Origin: Oscillospiraceae bacterium
Lineage (GTDB): Bacteria; Bacillota; Clostridia; UBA1212; SIG427
Assembly: GCA_015069135.1 (NCBI GenBank)
Contig: SVJE01000004.1
Span: 186,001-250,000 of the forward strand
Length of the DNA stretch: 64,000 nt
Direction: 5' to 3'
The notes beneath the pieces were generated by a model. The model saw only the letters and a program-made list of their open reading frames with translations. It was not told the DNA's origin and did no database searches. Position 1 is the stretch's first letter. Each line of letters begins with the position of its first letter. The position numbers were made by a program, and so were the translations under genes. Shown one piece after another: positions 37,482 to 46,360 of this stretch.

Positions 37482-37524
37482 ATATAAAGTGAATTGGTTT
37501 TCAAGGTTAGTTCTAATATATTTT

Positions 37525-37568
37525 CAATCAAAAAGGAACAGAGTTGCGGCTTTGTTCCTTTTTGATTG
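37525..37568 (+). terminator. Long perfect terminator after the T5orf172 gene
   Basis: A 16-bp perfect stem, with CAATCAAAAAGGAACA (37525-37540) and its exact complement (37553-37568). The right arm contains the T run, and the arm composition would allow termination from either side. Confidence 0.85.
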
Positions 37569-37586
37569 AAAGACAGTTGCTTTTTT

Positions 37587-37797
37587 TGCTACTACTAAAC
37601 AACAAAAAGAAGAGCGCAACAGTAGGAATTACACTACTAAACCTCTTAAAATGAAAGCGTTAGTAGTTGAAACCGGGCTTTTTACCATCAAAATGGGATG
37701 TTTTTACCAGAATTCAACTACTAATTTCTGTTTAAATTGGAAGAATAGTAGTTGAATTACTACTAACTATAAACATTTTACCCAAATAGTAGTAACA
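37587..37797. repeat. Intergenic array of inverted CTACTAA words (no gene in 37482-37905)
   Basis: The word CTACTA(A) or its complement occurs about seven times in 210 bases. Pairs include: outer TGCTACTACTA (37587-37597) with TAGTAGTAACA (37787-37797); TTAGTAGTTGAA (37660-37671) with TTCAACTACTAA (37713-37724); the same middle arm also with TAGTAGTTGAA (37746-37756); and TTACTACTA (37757-37765) with TAGTAGTAA (37787-37795). Several pairings are mutually exclusive. The 11-mer GGAATTACACT (37625) is shared with the element at 41779. Confidence 0.65.
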
Positions 37798-37905
37798 GAT
37801 TCCTCAGAAAATGACTTAAATATTTTCTTAACTGTATCTTTACCGCTCTTATGTTAATATGTTAATCGTTGAGATAAAATAATAATGTATTGAGAGGAGA
37901 AATTT

Positions 37906-39591
37906 ATGTCATCGGAGAACATAATGGAATTAATAGGAAGTCTGGTATGGCTTCTTGCCGGAGTGGGTGTATTCATTGTAGGTATGAATTTTTTAAGTGA
38001 CGCCTTGGAGAAAAGTGCCGGCAGCGGAATGAAAAGATTACTTGAGAAAATAAGCAACAACCGTTTTTCAGGAGTTGGAATAGGTGCAGGTGTAACAGCC
38101 ATTATACAAAGTTCATCTGCCACATCAGTTATGGTTATAGGTCTTGTAAACGCAGGTGTTATGACACTTATGCAGGCAACACCAATTATCATGGGTGCCA
38201 ACATCGGTACCACTATAACAGGTGTACTTGTAGCTCTTAAAAATGATTATTTCGATATGTTAATGTATCTTCTTGCCTTTGCAGGAGTTATGATGGGATT
38301 CTTCAAGAAGGAGAAGATTAAACTGGCAGGTAGCCTTTGCTGTGGTCTTGGCCTTATATTCGTAGGCCTTGATATTATGAGCAGTGAACAGGCTTTTGGA
38401 AATGAATTGGTAAAAGGAATGTTTCAGGGGATTTTTGAAGTAGTGGAATTTCCGCCATTACTTATACTGATAGGAGCTATTTTTACCGGTCTTATTCAGA
38501 GTTCATCAGCAGCAACCGGTGTTGTGATTACTATGGTAGGTACAGGCATTTTACCATTGGAACTTGCATTGTTTATTGTGCTTGGTGCAAACATCGGTAC
38601 TTGTGTAACAGCACTTTTAGCATCCGTTGGTGCAAAAGCAAATTCCAAGAGGGTTGCCTTGATACATTTTACGTTTAATGTTATAGGTACGGTAATCTTT
38701 ACAACTTTTATATGGATATTTAAGGAACCCGTTGTAAATCTTCTTGTGTCGTGCTTCCCGGGCAGCGATCCAATGTCCTTACAAATGAGAGTGTCTTTAT
38801 TCCATGTAATATTTAATGTAACTACAACCTTGTTATTGTTACCTTTTGTTAAGCAGTTGGTAAATTACTCCTGTGCAGTTATTAAGGACAAGAAAACTGA
38901 TGAAAAAGTGCGTACACTTAAATATGTTGACGAAAGACTTTTAACTACACCTTCAATTGCTTTAATGCAGGTTAAAAAGGAAATGGACTATATGTTATCT
39001 TTGGTAGAAGAAAATACAAAACTTTCTATGGTGGCGCTGGAAAAAGGTACTCTTGAACACAGCGAAAAAATAGCAGAGAACGAAGCTGTTATTGACTTTA
39101 CGAACAGTGCTTTAACAAAGTTTTTAATTGAAATTTCTTCTACAAATGTTGAGCAAAGTGACGAGCGTGTTATTGGTTCATATTTCCATGTGCTTAATGA
39201 CCTTGAACGTATAGGGGACCATGCTGAAAATTTCCATGAAATTGGTGAAGAGATGCATTCTAAAGAAATTGTTTTCTCCGAGAAGGGTAAGGAAGATATA
39301 ATCAGAATGAGTGAAAAGGTTATGCGTATGTTTGCAATTGCCAAGGATGCCTTTGAGAACCTTAACAGAGATAACCTGGCAGAACTTACTTCTCTTGAAA
39401 ACGAAGTTGATGCAATGAAGAAGGAACTTTCTAATAATCACTTTATGCGTTTGGCTGAGGGTAACTGTAAGATAGAAGTAAGTCCTTACTATTCTTCTAC
39501 TGTAGTTGGTTTTGAGCGTGTGGCTGACCACCTGGTAAATGTGGGTTACAGTATTGTTAACCCTACCGGTTCTCAGAAAGAAACTGAATAA
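37906..39591 (+). CDS. Na+/phosphate cotransporter family protein with PhoU-like tail
   Basis: 561 residues. Eight or more membrane helices form two Na_Pi_cotrans repeats, each with a QSSSA motif: QSSSATSVMVIGLVNAG (about 65-81) and QSSSAATGVVITMVGTG (about 198-214). A PhoU-like helical domain occupies about 340-550. The family (NptA-like/YjbB-like) exports or imports phosphate with sodium. GAGAGGAG precedes the ATG. It stands alone between an inverted-repeat array and its own terminator. Confidence 0.9.
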   Translation: MSSENIMELIGSLVWLLAGVGVFIVGMNFLSDALEKSAGSGMKRLLEKISNNRFSGVGIGAGVTAIIQSSSATSVMVIGLVNAGVMTLMQATPIIMGANIGTTITGVLVALKNDYFDMLMYLLAFAGVMMGFFKKEKIKLAGSLCCGLGLIFVGLDIMSSEQAFGNELVKGMFQGIFEVVEFPPLLILIGAIFTGLIQSSSAATGVVITMVGTGILPLELALFIVLGANIGTCVTALLASVGAKANSKRVALIHFTFNVIGTVIFTTFIWIFKEPVVNLLVSCFPGSDPMSLQMRVSLFHVIFNVTTTLLLLPFVKQLVNYSCAVIKDKKTDEKVRTLKYVDERLLTTPSIALMQVKKEMDYMLSLVEENTKLSMVALEKGTLEHSEKIAENEAVIDFTNSALTKFLIEISSTNVEQSDERVIGSYFHVLNDLERIGDHAENFHEIGEEMHSKEIVFSEKGKEDIIRMSEKVMRMFAIAKDAFENLNRDNLAELTSLENEVDAMKKELSNNHFMRLAEGNCKIEVSPYYSSTVVGFERVADHLVNVGYSIVNPTGSQKETE

Positions 39592-39602
39592 AGGGTTTTT
39601 AT

Positions 39603-39632
39603 AGAGCTGACTTTAGGGTTGGCTCTTTTTTT
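39603..39632 (+). terminator. Intrinsic terminator after the Na/Pi cotransporter
   Basis: AGAGCTGAC (39603-39611) pairs with GTTGGCTCT (39618-39626) using G-U pairs, then a T run. Confidence 0.8.
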
Positions 39633-39633
39633 G

Positions 39634-39686
39634 TACAGTGATTTTTGAAATTTTGATGAATTACTGTAAGATTATACAGTGATTTT
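39634..39686. repeat. Short TACAGTGATTTT repeat pair
   Basis: TACAGTGATTTT occurs at 39634-39645 and 39675-39686 as direct repeats, with the partial complement AATTACTGTA between them (39659-39668). The 15-mer TTATACAGTGATTTT (39672-39686) is identical to 6665-6679 beside the first nested element. Confidence 0.6.
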
Positions 39687-39783
39687 CTGTGTCCCCCAAA
39701 AACACTACAACATCGAATTCAACGAGAGGTAAATTGACTTTTTTTAGAATTTAATATATATATACTAAAGAGGTGAAAGTTTT

Positions 39784-40302
39784 ATGAAGTTGAGAAAATT
39801 TTCTATAGCAGTATTAGTAGTTGGCCTCTTGATGCTGACTGTTTATTTTGTGGATAGATTCAGAAATCCCGGCAGTTACATGACAATACTTTTATCTTTG
39901 GGTGCTTCTTTGTGTATTTCCGGTGTGTTCTGTCTGTTGTTTACAAAAACGGTTAAGCACCATTGTTACATATCAACTTCTGTGATTTCTTTAGCATTGT
40001 CAATGTTTAGCGGCAGTGGTTTTCTTTCCGTCTTCATGTTGCCATTAATTGGATGGGGCGGCATAGATCCAATTAAAAACGATATACAACAATGGGTACT
40101 AACTGTTTCAGGCATTATCAGTCTTGTTTCAATTATTGCATTACTTGTGGTTTACATAATAATCAGAAAGAAAAAGAAATCTTTTTTAGGAGTTGTATTA
40201 GATATTTTAACTACAGTTATGTATTTAAATACATTTATCCTTTCGTTTATATATGTGTATGATGAAGTTGTTGAGTTGATATATTATGGTTTAACCGTTT
40301 GA
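39784..40302 (+). CDS. Unrecognised multi-pass membrane protein
   Basis: 172 residues, not recognised. Five hydrophobic segments are visible (about 5-24, 34-54, 60-90, 103-128, 135-165), with a basic RKKKK stretch after the fourth that should face the cytoplasm. AGAGGTG lies ten bases before the ATG, and TTGACT (39734) with TATATA (39757) can serve as promoter. The next gene is a DNA-binding regulator with its own promoter, so an operon is unlikely. No function is suggested. Confidence 0.6.
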   Translation: MKLRKFSIAVLVVGLLMLTVYFVDRFRNPGSYMTILLSLGASLCISGVFCLLFTKTVKHHCYISTSVISLALSMFSGSGFLSVFMLPLIGWGGIDPIKNDIQQWVLTVSGIISLVSIIALLVVYIIIRKKKKSFLGVVLDILTTVMYLNTFILSFIYVYDEVVELIYYGLTV

Positions 40303-40414
40303 GGTGTAGGTGATTTTTACTCCACTTTCCGTTGTATTTAACTTTCTCTTCTGTTTATTTACGTTTTTTCGGCTATGTGCTATGATGTTTTGTAGTAAAT
40401 AAAGGAGAGAGACT

Positions 40415-41773
40415 ATGGCTATCAGTGATAAAATCAAGCAACATCGTAAAAATTGCAAACTGACTCAAAAGCAACTGGCTGAAAAGCTAGGTGTTTCTCC
40501 TCAGGCTGTTTCGAAATGGGAGTCAGGTGCCGGGGCTCCAGATATTAGCCTGATAGTTCCCTTGGCTAAAGCTTTAAACATATCCAGTGATGAACTTTTG
40601 GAATATAAGGACAACTTAAGTAAACTTACAGGTGAATGGATAGAGAAAAGACGTTTGTGCAAAACAGGTCAAATGCCATGGTCTAAGCTGGTTGAGTTTG
40701 ACAAAGTTGCTTTGAAGCAGAACCACATGGAAGGCGTACTTTTGCTAAGACTTGCAGAAGATATGTACAAAGCGGCCATGGAAACGGATGAACTAAAACT
40801 GCGTGAAGATAGATTGAGATGGTCTGTTCATTATGTCCACACTTATTTAGAACGATATCCTGAAGATGATTATGCCAGGTCTGTTTACGTGGAAATATTA
40901 GTGGCACAGGGCCGCCGCAGTGAGGCGTTTGAACAGGCTGATATGTGTAAAGATAAAGACCGGGTTATGGAGCTCTGCCTTCAGGGGGAAGACCTTAAAC
41001 TTCATATACAAAATGTAGTCAGCAAAAAGTTTTATTCCTTTTTATGGAGCCTTCATAGGCAGGAGCTGGATTTTCTGGATGCGGAAGAGCGTGTTCTAAA
41101 GGCTGTTATTAATGATGGTAACTATCAGCATTTCCATGGAACTCTTATGATGATTGAATATAAGCGAGCTTGCTGTTATGGAGCTAAAGGTGAAAAAGAG
41201 AAGGCGCTGGAGTGCTTAAGAAAAGCTATTGATTTTGCAAAGAAAAGGGATGAAGAACAGTATGGTAAGCTTACCGTACCGATTTTTGACGTAATCCCCG
41301 GGGAGCCTGAAGATATGCCTTCTTACAGCCATCAACTTTATGTTCATTTAGAAGCCGTTAACTCTGACCTTAGTGTTATATACGGCACTCCTGAATATGA
41401 GAAACTGCTGGGGGAGTGTAAAGAACTGGCCGGTAAGTGGCAGATTAATGAGCTTACAACTCGTATACCTATTGTTGCCAATGAGAACATGGGAGAGCAA
41501 CAGACCACCGTACTTATAACCTCCATGCTGAATACAGTTATTACTAAAGATGATTTCACCGGTGAAGTATGTGAAAAATTGAAAAAAGCCGGCACTACAA
41601 AAATATTGAAGACAATTACCATTTGGAAGACCGGCGAGATTGATTTGCCTTCTTATGACTTTAGAAAAGCTTTGGTAGAAATGGACAAGGCAAATTATGG
41701 CACAGAAATTTTAATGAGCAACGGGAATAAGAAACTTGAGAATACTCTTGCGAAAAAGGATGTAGAGATATAG
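40415..41773 (+). CDS. XRE-family transcriptional regulator with long helical C-terminal region
   Basis: 452 residues. An N-terminal Cro/CI-type helix-turn-helix spans about 6-62 (KIKQHRKNCKLTQKQLAEKL, then GVSPQAVSKWESG). The remaining 380 residues look helical, with TPR-like pairs around 120-300 (RRSEAFEQADMC, EKEKALECLRKAIDFAKK). The end region is unassigned. The layout is that of Firmicutes regulators that sense a peptide or metabolic signal through the helical part; the signal here is unknown. Extended -10 TGCTATGAT with TTTACG 17 bases upstream precedes GGAGAGAG and the ATG. Confidence 0.8.
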   Translation: MAISDKIKQHRKNCKLTQKQLAEKLGVSPQAVSKWESGAGAPDISLIVPLAKALNISSDELLEYKDNLSKLTGEWIEKRRLCKTGQMPWSKLVEFDKVALKQNHMEGVLLLRLAEDMYKAAMETDELKLREDRLRWSVHYVHTYLERYPEDDYARSVYVEILVAQGRRSEAFEQADMCKDKDRVMELCLQGEDLKLHIQNVVSKKFYSFLWSLHRQELDFLDAEERVLKAVINDGNYQHFHGTLMMIEYKRACCYGAKGEKEKALECLRKAIDFAKKRDEEQYGKLTVPIFDVIPGEPEDMPSYSHQLYVHLEAVNSDLSVIYGTPEYEKLLGECKELAGKWQINELTTRIPIVANENMGEQQTTVLITSMLNTVITKDDFTGEVCEKLKKAGTTKILKTITIWKTGEIDLPSYDFRKALVEMDKANYGTEILMSNGNKKLENTLAKKDVEI

Positions 41774-41778
41774 GTTTT

Positions 41779-42005
41779 GGAATTACACTGATGTACCTTT
41801 AAAAATTAAATGATTTGTCAGTAATTACACTGCTGTTAGTCTGTTAAAATATGGAGATAGCAGTGTAATTTCATGTTTTCAAAGGTAAAATGGAGCTTTT
41901 TCAGGGGTAATAAAGACTTTTTACACTGACTTTTTCTTCAAAATCAAGGCTCTGTCAGTGTAATTACTGCTAAATTGGATAAAGTTTTTGAAAACAGCAG
42001 TAATA
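41779..42005. repeat. Intergenic array of inverted ATTACACTG words (no gene in 41774-42100)
   Basis: CAGTAATTACACTG (41819-41832) is the exact complement of CAGTGTAATTACTG (41956-41969). Two competing local hairpins use the same arms: AATTACACTGCT (41823-41834) with AGCAGTGTAATT (41859-41870), and TTACACTGAC (41921-41930) with GTCAGTGTAA (41954-41963). Another copy, GGAATTACACT, lies at 41779. The long pairing excludes the two local ones, so the transcript could take two states. Confidence 0.65.
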
Positions 42006-42021
42006 GTTAATAATTAACCCA

Positions 42022-42050
42022 TTGAATTTGCGCCTGCCTTTTGCTATAAT
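42022..42050 (+). promoter_or_regulatory. Promoter of the SulP gene
   Basis: TTGAAT (42022-42027), a 17-base spacer and TATAAT (42045-42050) with an extended TGC. A small palindrome GCACTTTTAAAAGGTGC lies in the leader. Confidence 0.8.
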
Positions 42051-42100
42051 TTCCCGGGCACTTTTAAAAGGTGCATTTTACCAAAACCGAGGTGTTATTT

Positions 42101-43711
42101 TTGAAGTATTTACAGCCAAAATTGTTTTCATGCATGAAAACATATTCCAAAGAACAGTTAATTAAAGATATAGTAGCAGGTATTATAGTAGCAATTATTG
42201 CACTGCCTTTGTCTATTGCCCTGGCCTTAGCTTCAGGTGTTGAGCCTGCCTGCGGTATTTATACCGCCATAGCTGCCGGATTTATAGTTTCCTTCTTAGG
42301 CGGTAGCCGTGTACAGATTGCAGGACCTACAGCAGCCTTTGCGTCAATTGTAGCAGGTGTTGTGGCAACTCAGGGAATGAGCGGACTTATAGTGGCAACC
42401 ATAATGGCAGGTATTATTCTGGTGCTTATGGGTGTGCTTAAGTTAGGCGGCCTTATAAAATACATACCGAATACAATTACAGTTGGCTTTACGGCCGGTA
42501 TTGCAGTAACAATTCTATTGGGTCAGATTAAGGACTTCTTAGGGTTGCAGTATGGTGAAGGAGTAAAGCCTGTGGAAGCCATGGAGAAAATGGAAGCCAA
42601 TTTTGAATTTATAAGCACATTCAGTTGGCAATCTTTGTTGGTGGGAGCTGTGTGTCTGGCGATTCTCATCGTATACCCTAAATTTGAAAAACGTGTACCA
42701 CCGTCACTTATAGCAGTTGTAGTTGGTGCTTTGATGGTAGCTTTTATACCGGGTCTTAATGAAGGTGTGTTTACTATCGGTGAGCTTTATACAATTCCGG
42801 AAGGACTTCCTAAGGTTGACCTGGGAGGACTGGACTTTAGTATAAATAATATGCTGACACTTCTTCCGGATGCCGTAACTATTGCAGTATTGGCAGCTAT
42901 TGAATCTTTGCTTTCCTGCGTAGTTGCAGATACAATGGTGGATTCAAAACACAATCCTAATGCAGAGCTGGTGGCTCAGGGTGTGGCAAATATTGGTTCA
43001 GTATTATTTGGTGGCATTCCTGCCACAGGTGCTATTGCAAGAACAGCAGCCAATGCTAAAAATGGTGGACGCACTCCAATTGCCGGAATGGTACATGCAG
43101 TAGTTTTGTTGTTGGTACTTTTGTTCCTAATGCCTCTGGCAGGTCTTATTCCAATGCCTACCATTGCAGCAATTCTCTTTATGGTTGCCTACAACATGAG
43201 TGAATGGAAGAAGTTTGTGTATATATGCAAGACTGCCCCTAAGAGCGACATAATTGTACTGGTGGTTACCTTTGCACTGACAGTAATTTTTGATTTGGTA
43301 GTAGCCATTGCGGTAGGACTTATTATGGCAGCTGTTTTGTTCCTTAAAAGGGCTTCTGAAGTAACCGCTGTCAGAGAATGGGAAGGAGACTTTCCGGAAG
43401 GTGTGCAAATTTATGAAATCAATGGGCCTTTGTTCTTTGGAGCAGCCGATAAGGTATCTGAAATTACACTTAAAGGAGGCACAAAGAGTCTGGTGCTTCG
43501 CATGCAAAGTGTATCCTCTTTGGACTCCACCGCCATGAATGCTTTGATTACACTTTATAAACAGTGTGAGGAGGCCGGAGTAAAACTGATACTTTCTCAC
43601 GTATGCAAACAACCAATGAAGGTTATGGTGAAATCAGGTTTTTGTAAAATGATAGGTGAAGCAAATATTTGTGAACATATTGGTGATGCGCTGAAGTTGG
43701 CGGTAAAATGA
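42101..43711 (+). CDS. SulP family anion transporter with STAS domain
   Basis: 536 residues if started at TTG 42101, chosen because CCGAGGTG ends six bases upstream; a GTG at 42071 would add ten residues. About 11-12 membrane helices form the SulP core (DIVAGIIVAIIALPLSIALALASG at the first, shown as the family hallmark). A cytoplasmic STAS domain closes the protein (about 430-536, with SVSSLDSTAMNAL). The family moves sulfate, bicarbonate or dicarboxylates; the substrate is not evident. Confidence 0.9.
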   Translation: MKYLQPKLFSCMKTYSKEQLIKDIVAGIIVAIIALPLSIALALASGVEPACGIYTAIAAGFIVSFLGGSRVQIAGPTAAFASIVAGVVATQGMSGLIVATIMAGIILVLMGVLKLGGLIKYIPNTITVGFTAGIAVTILLGQIKDFLGLQYGEGVKPVEAMEKMEANFEFISTFSWQSLLVGAVCLAILIVYPKFEKRVPPSLIAVVVGALMVAFIPGLNEGVFTIGELYTIPEGLPKVDLGGLDFSINNMLTLLPDAVTIAVLAAIESLLSCVVADTMVDSKHNPNAELVAQGVANIGSVLFGGIPATGAIARTAANAKNGGRTPIAGMVHAVVLLLVLLFLMPLAGLIPMPTIAAILFMVAYNMSEWKKFVYICKTAPKSDIIVLVVTFALTVIFDLVVAIAVGLIMAAVLFLKRASEVTAVREWEGDFPEGVQIYEINGPLFFGAADKVSEITLKGGTKSLVLRMQSVSSLDSTAMNALITLYKQCEEAGVKLILSHVCKQPMKVMVKSGFCKMIGEANICEHIGDALKLAVK

Positions 43712-43726
43712 TAAATTGTTGAATTA

Positions 43727-43754
43727 AAAAAACACCACAATGTGGTGTTTTTTT
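43727..43754 (+). terminator. Intrinsic terminator after the SulP gene
   Basis: AAAACACCACA-type left arm pairs with TGTGGTGTTTT across a tiny loop and continues into T residues (43741-43754). Confidence 0.88.
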
Positions 43755-43755
43755 A

Positions 43756-43784
43756 TTGTTCAGAAGCCAACTTGCTGATATAAT
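43756..43784 (+). promoter_or_regulatory. Promoter of the DMT transporter gene
   Basis: TTGTTC (43756-43761), a 17-base spacer and a perfect TATAAT (43779-43784). Confidence 0.75.
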
Positions 43785-43823
43785 ACACATAAAGAAAAAT
43801 ATGGAATTTAACGGAGAAATAAT

Positions 43824-44687
43824 ATGTGGTTAATTGCAGCAATATTTTCAGCACTATTTGCAGGACTTACATCCATATTGGCAAAATGCGGTATAAAGAA
43901 AACAGACCCTGATGTGGCTACTGCTATAAGGACAATAGTTGTACTTATATTTTCCTGGATAATGGTATTTATAGTAGGGTCTCAGGGGACTTTGAGGGAC
44001 ATAAGCGGAAAGTCTTTTCTTTTCTTGATTCTTTCAGGTTTAGCTACCGGGGCATCCTGGATGTGTTACTTTAAGGCTCTTTCCATGGGGGACATAAACA
44101 AGGTTGTGCCTATAGATAAATCAAGCACCATTCTTTCAGTACTGGCAGCTATTATACTCTTTCAGGAAACCAACAACCTGGGGATAAAGCTTATCTGCAC
44201 ATTAGTCTTAGCAGCAGGCATATTCCTTATGGTTGAGAAAAAGAAATCAGAAGGAAGTAAAAATAAAGCCTGGATAATATATGCTTTCTTTGCAGCTATA
44301 TTTGCAGCAGCAACATCAATACTTGCAAAAGTAGGTATCAGCGGTGTAGAGTCGAACTTAGGAACAGCAGTAAGGACAGGAGTTGTACTTATTATGGCCT
44401 GGGGGATGGTGTTTGCCCAAGGTAAACATAAATCAATAAAAGCTATAGACAAAAAAGAACTTCTTTTTATAACTTTATCAGGCTTGGCAACAGGAGCTTC
44501 CTGGCTTTGCTACTATTACGGAATACAGAACGGAATCGTAAGTGTGGTAATTCCAATAGATAAACTCAGCATAATAGTAACCGTAGCTTTCTCATACATA
44601 GTATTCAAAGAAAAACTCAGTCTGAAAGCTTTTATAGGACTATTACTTATGGTAATAGGAACAGTTTGTATGGCAATATGGGGATAA
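43824..44687 (+). CDS. EamA/DMT-family transporter
   Basis: 287 residues with ten hydrophobic helices in two clear internal repeats of about 140 residues. LSGLATGASWMCYFKAL (first half) repeats as LSGLATGASWLCYYYGI, and IPIDKLSIIV echoes VPIDKSSTIL. These are two EamA domains; family members export metabolites or amino acids. Substrate unknown. GGAGAAA precedes the ATG. A weak TATACT promoter lies between it and the sugar kinase, so it may be transcribed separately. Confidence 0.88.
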   Translation: MWLIAAIFSALFAGLTSILAKCGIKKTDPDVATAIRTIVVLIFSWIMVFIVGSQGTLRDISGKSFLFLILSGLATGASWMCYFKALSMGDINKVVPIDKSSTILSVLAAIILFQETNNLGIKLICTLVLAAGIFLMVEKKKSEGSKNKAWIIYAFFAAIFAAATSILAKVGISGVESNLGTAVRTGVVLIMAWGMVFAQGKHKSIKAIDKKELLFITLSGLATGASWLCYYYGIQNGIVSVVIPIDKLSIIVTVAFSYIVFKEKLSLKAFIGLLLMVIGTVCMAIWG

Positions 44688-44730
44688 ATTTGGTATACTA
44701 AACTTATCAATATCCGAAGAGGTGTAAATT

Positions 44731-46302
44731 ATGGATTTAACAAAATGCGTAATAGGTATAGAGCTGGGCTCAACAAGAATAAAAGCAGTGCTTTTAGACG
44801 AAAACAATAACATTATTGCATCCGGCGGTCACGGCTGGGAGAATAAATTTGAAAACGGCATCTGGACATATTCCATAGAAGATATACACGGTGGAATACA
44901 GGCTTGCTATAAAGACCTTAAAAAAGATGTAAAAGAAAAATTCGGTATTACTATTACAACTGTAGGTGCCATGGGCGTATCTGCCATGATGCATGGTTAT
45001 ATGCCTCTTGACAAAGATGATAACTTACTTACACCTTTCAGGACCTGGAGAAATAGAATAACACCTGAAGCATCAGCAGAGTTAACAGAACTTTTTGATT
45101 TTAATATTCCACAGAGATGGACAATTTCCCACATATATCAGGCAATCCTGAATAAAGAAGACCATGTTAAAGATATTGCTTATCTGCCTTCACTTCCGGG
45201 GTATACTCACTATCTTCTTACCGGTAAAAAGGTAACAGGTATCTGCGAAGCCTCCGCTATGTTAGCTGCGGACAGCGATACAAACGATTATGACCAGGGA
45301 ATGTGTGATAAATTCGACGCATTGGTAGCTTCCAAAGGATATGATATTAAGATAAGAGATATTTTCCCGAAAGTATTAGTTGCCGGTGAAGATGCGGGCA
45401 GCCTGACTCCGGAAGGGGCAAAGTTCCTGGACCCTGAAGGGGATTTACAACCGGGAATTCCTTTCTGTCCACCAGAAGCAGATGCGGGGACCGGCATGGT
45501 AGCTACAAACTCAGTAAGAGTACATACCGGAAGTATTTCAGCGGGAACATCCGATTTTGTTTTAATTGTATTGGACAAGAAACTTAAACGCCACAGAGAA
45601 GTGGATGTGGTTTCAACACCTGCAGGTTCAAATGTGGCCTTGGTTCAGTGTAACAACTGTACATCTGATATAAATGCATGGGTACAGCTTTTTTCTGAAT
45701 TTGCAGAGGCAGTAGGGGCTGACTGTAATAAAGAAAAGCTTTATCCTTTGCTCTTCAAGAAAGCCTTAGAGGGAGAAGTTGACGCTGGTGGACTTATATC
45801 CTACAACTACTTCTCAGGAGAAGGTGTAACAGACATAGCCAACGGTTGCCCATTGTTTGTAAGAAGACCGGACAGTAATTTCACTTTAGCTAACTTTATG
45901 AGAATGAATCTTATGTCAGCTATAGCAACCCTTAAAATAGGCATAGACATTCTTAAACAGGAAGAAGTTAAGATTGCCAGCCTCTATGCCCATGGTGGTT
46001 ACTTCAAGACACCTGAAGTAGGTCAGAGAATATTGTCAGCAGCTGTAAATGCGCCTGTTTCTGTTATGGAAAGTGCGGGAGAGGGTGGTGCTTATGGTAT
46101 GGCACTTCTGGCCGCATATATGCTTAGAAAAGAGCCGGGGGAAACATTAGAAGATTTCCTGGATAATAAAGTGTTTGCTACAGCCAAAACTTCTGTGGTA
46201 ATGGCTGATCCTTCAGAAGTAGAAGGTTTTGAGCGTTTTACTGAAAACTACAAAAAAGCATTTCCTGCAGAAAGAACAGCGGTGGAGGCTTTGTATTGTT
46301 GA
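44731..46302 (+). CDS. FGGY-family carbohydrate kinase
   Basis: 523 residues. N-terminal ATPase-fold motif IGIELGSTRIKAVLLDE (about 8-24), an adenosine-site block SAGEGGAYGMALLAAY near 450, and GMVATNSVRVHTGSISAGTSDF in between match FGGY sugar kinases (xylulokinase/ribulokinase group). It phosphorylates a pentulose or related sugar with ATP; the exact sugar is not visible. GAGGTG precedes the ATG, and an extended -10 TGGTATACT (TATACT 44694-44699) may be its promoter. No isomerase or transporter lies beside it. Confidence 0.87.
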   Translation: MDLTKCVIGIELGSTRIKAVLLDENNNIIASGGHGWENKFENGIWTYSIEDIHGGIQACYKDLKKDVKEKFGITITTVGAMGVSAMMHGYMPLDKDDNLLTPFRTWRNRITPEASAELTELFDFNIPQRWTISHIYQAILNKEDHVKDIAYLPSLPGYTHYLLTGKKVTGICEASAMLAADSDTNDYDQGMCDKFDALVASKGYDIKIRDIFPKVLVAGEDAGSLTPEGAKFLDPEGDLQPGIPFCPPEADAGTGMVATNSVRVHTGSISAGTSDFVLIVLDKKLKRHREVDVVSTPAGSNVALVQCNNCTSDINAWVQLFSEFAEAVGADCNKEKLYPLLFKKALEGEVDAGGLISYNYFSGEGVTDIANGCPLFVRRPDSNFTLANFMRMNLMSAIATLKIGIDILKQEEVKIASLYAHGGYFKTPEVGQRILSAAVNAPVSVMESAGEGGAYGMALLAAYMLRKEPGETLEDFLDNKVFATAKTSVVMADPSEVEGFERFTENYKKAFPAERTAVEALYC

Positions 46303-46327
46303 TGTTTTATCATTTCAATGGTAAAAT
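46299..46327 (+). promoter_or_regulatory. Promoter of the two unknown genes at 46361-47937
   Basis: TTGATG (46299-46304), a 17-base spacer and TAAAAT (46322-46327). It begins inside the last codons of the FGGY kinase. Confidence 0.6.
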
Positions 46328-46360
46328 GTAATGTCTAAAATATTTTACAGGATTTAATAT

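Noticed and set aside
37587-37797. CRISPR array
   Set aside because: Repeats are very short, in both orientations and without regular spacers; no cas genes are present. The same holds for 41779-42005.
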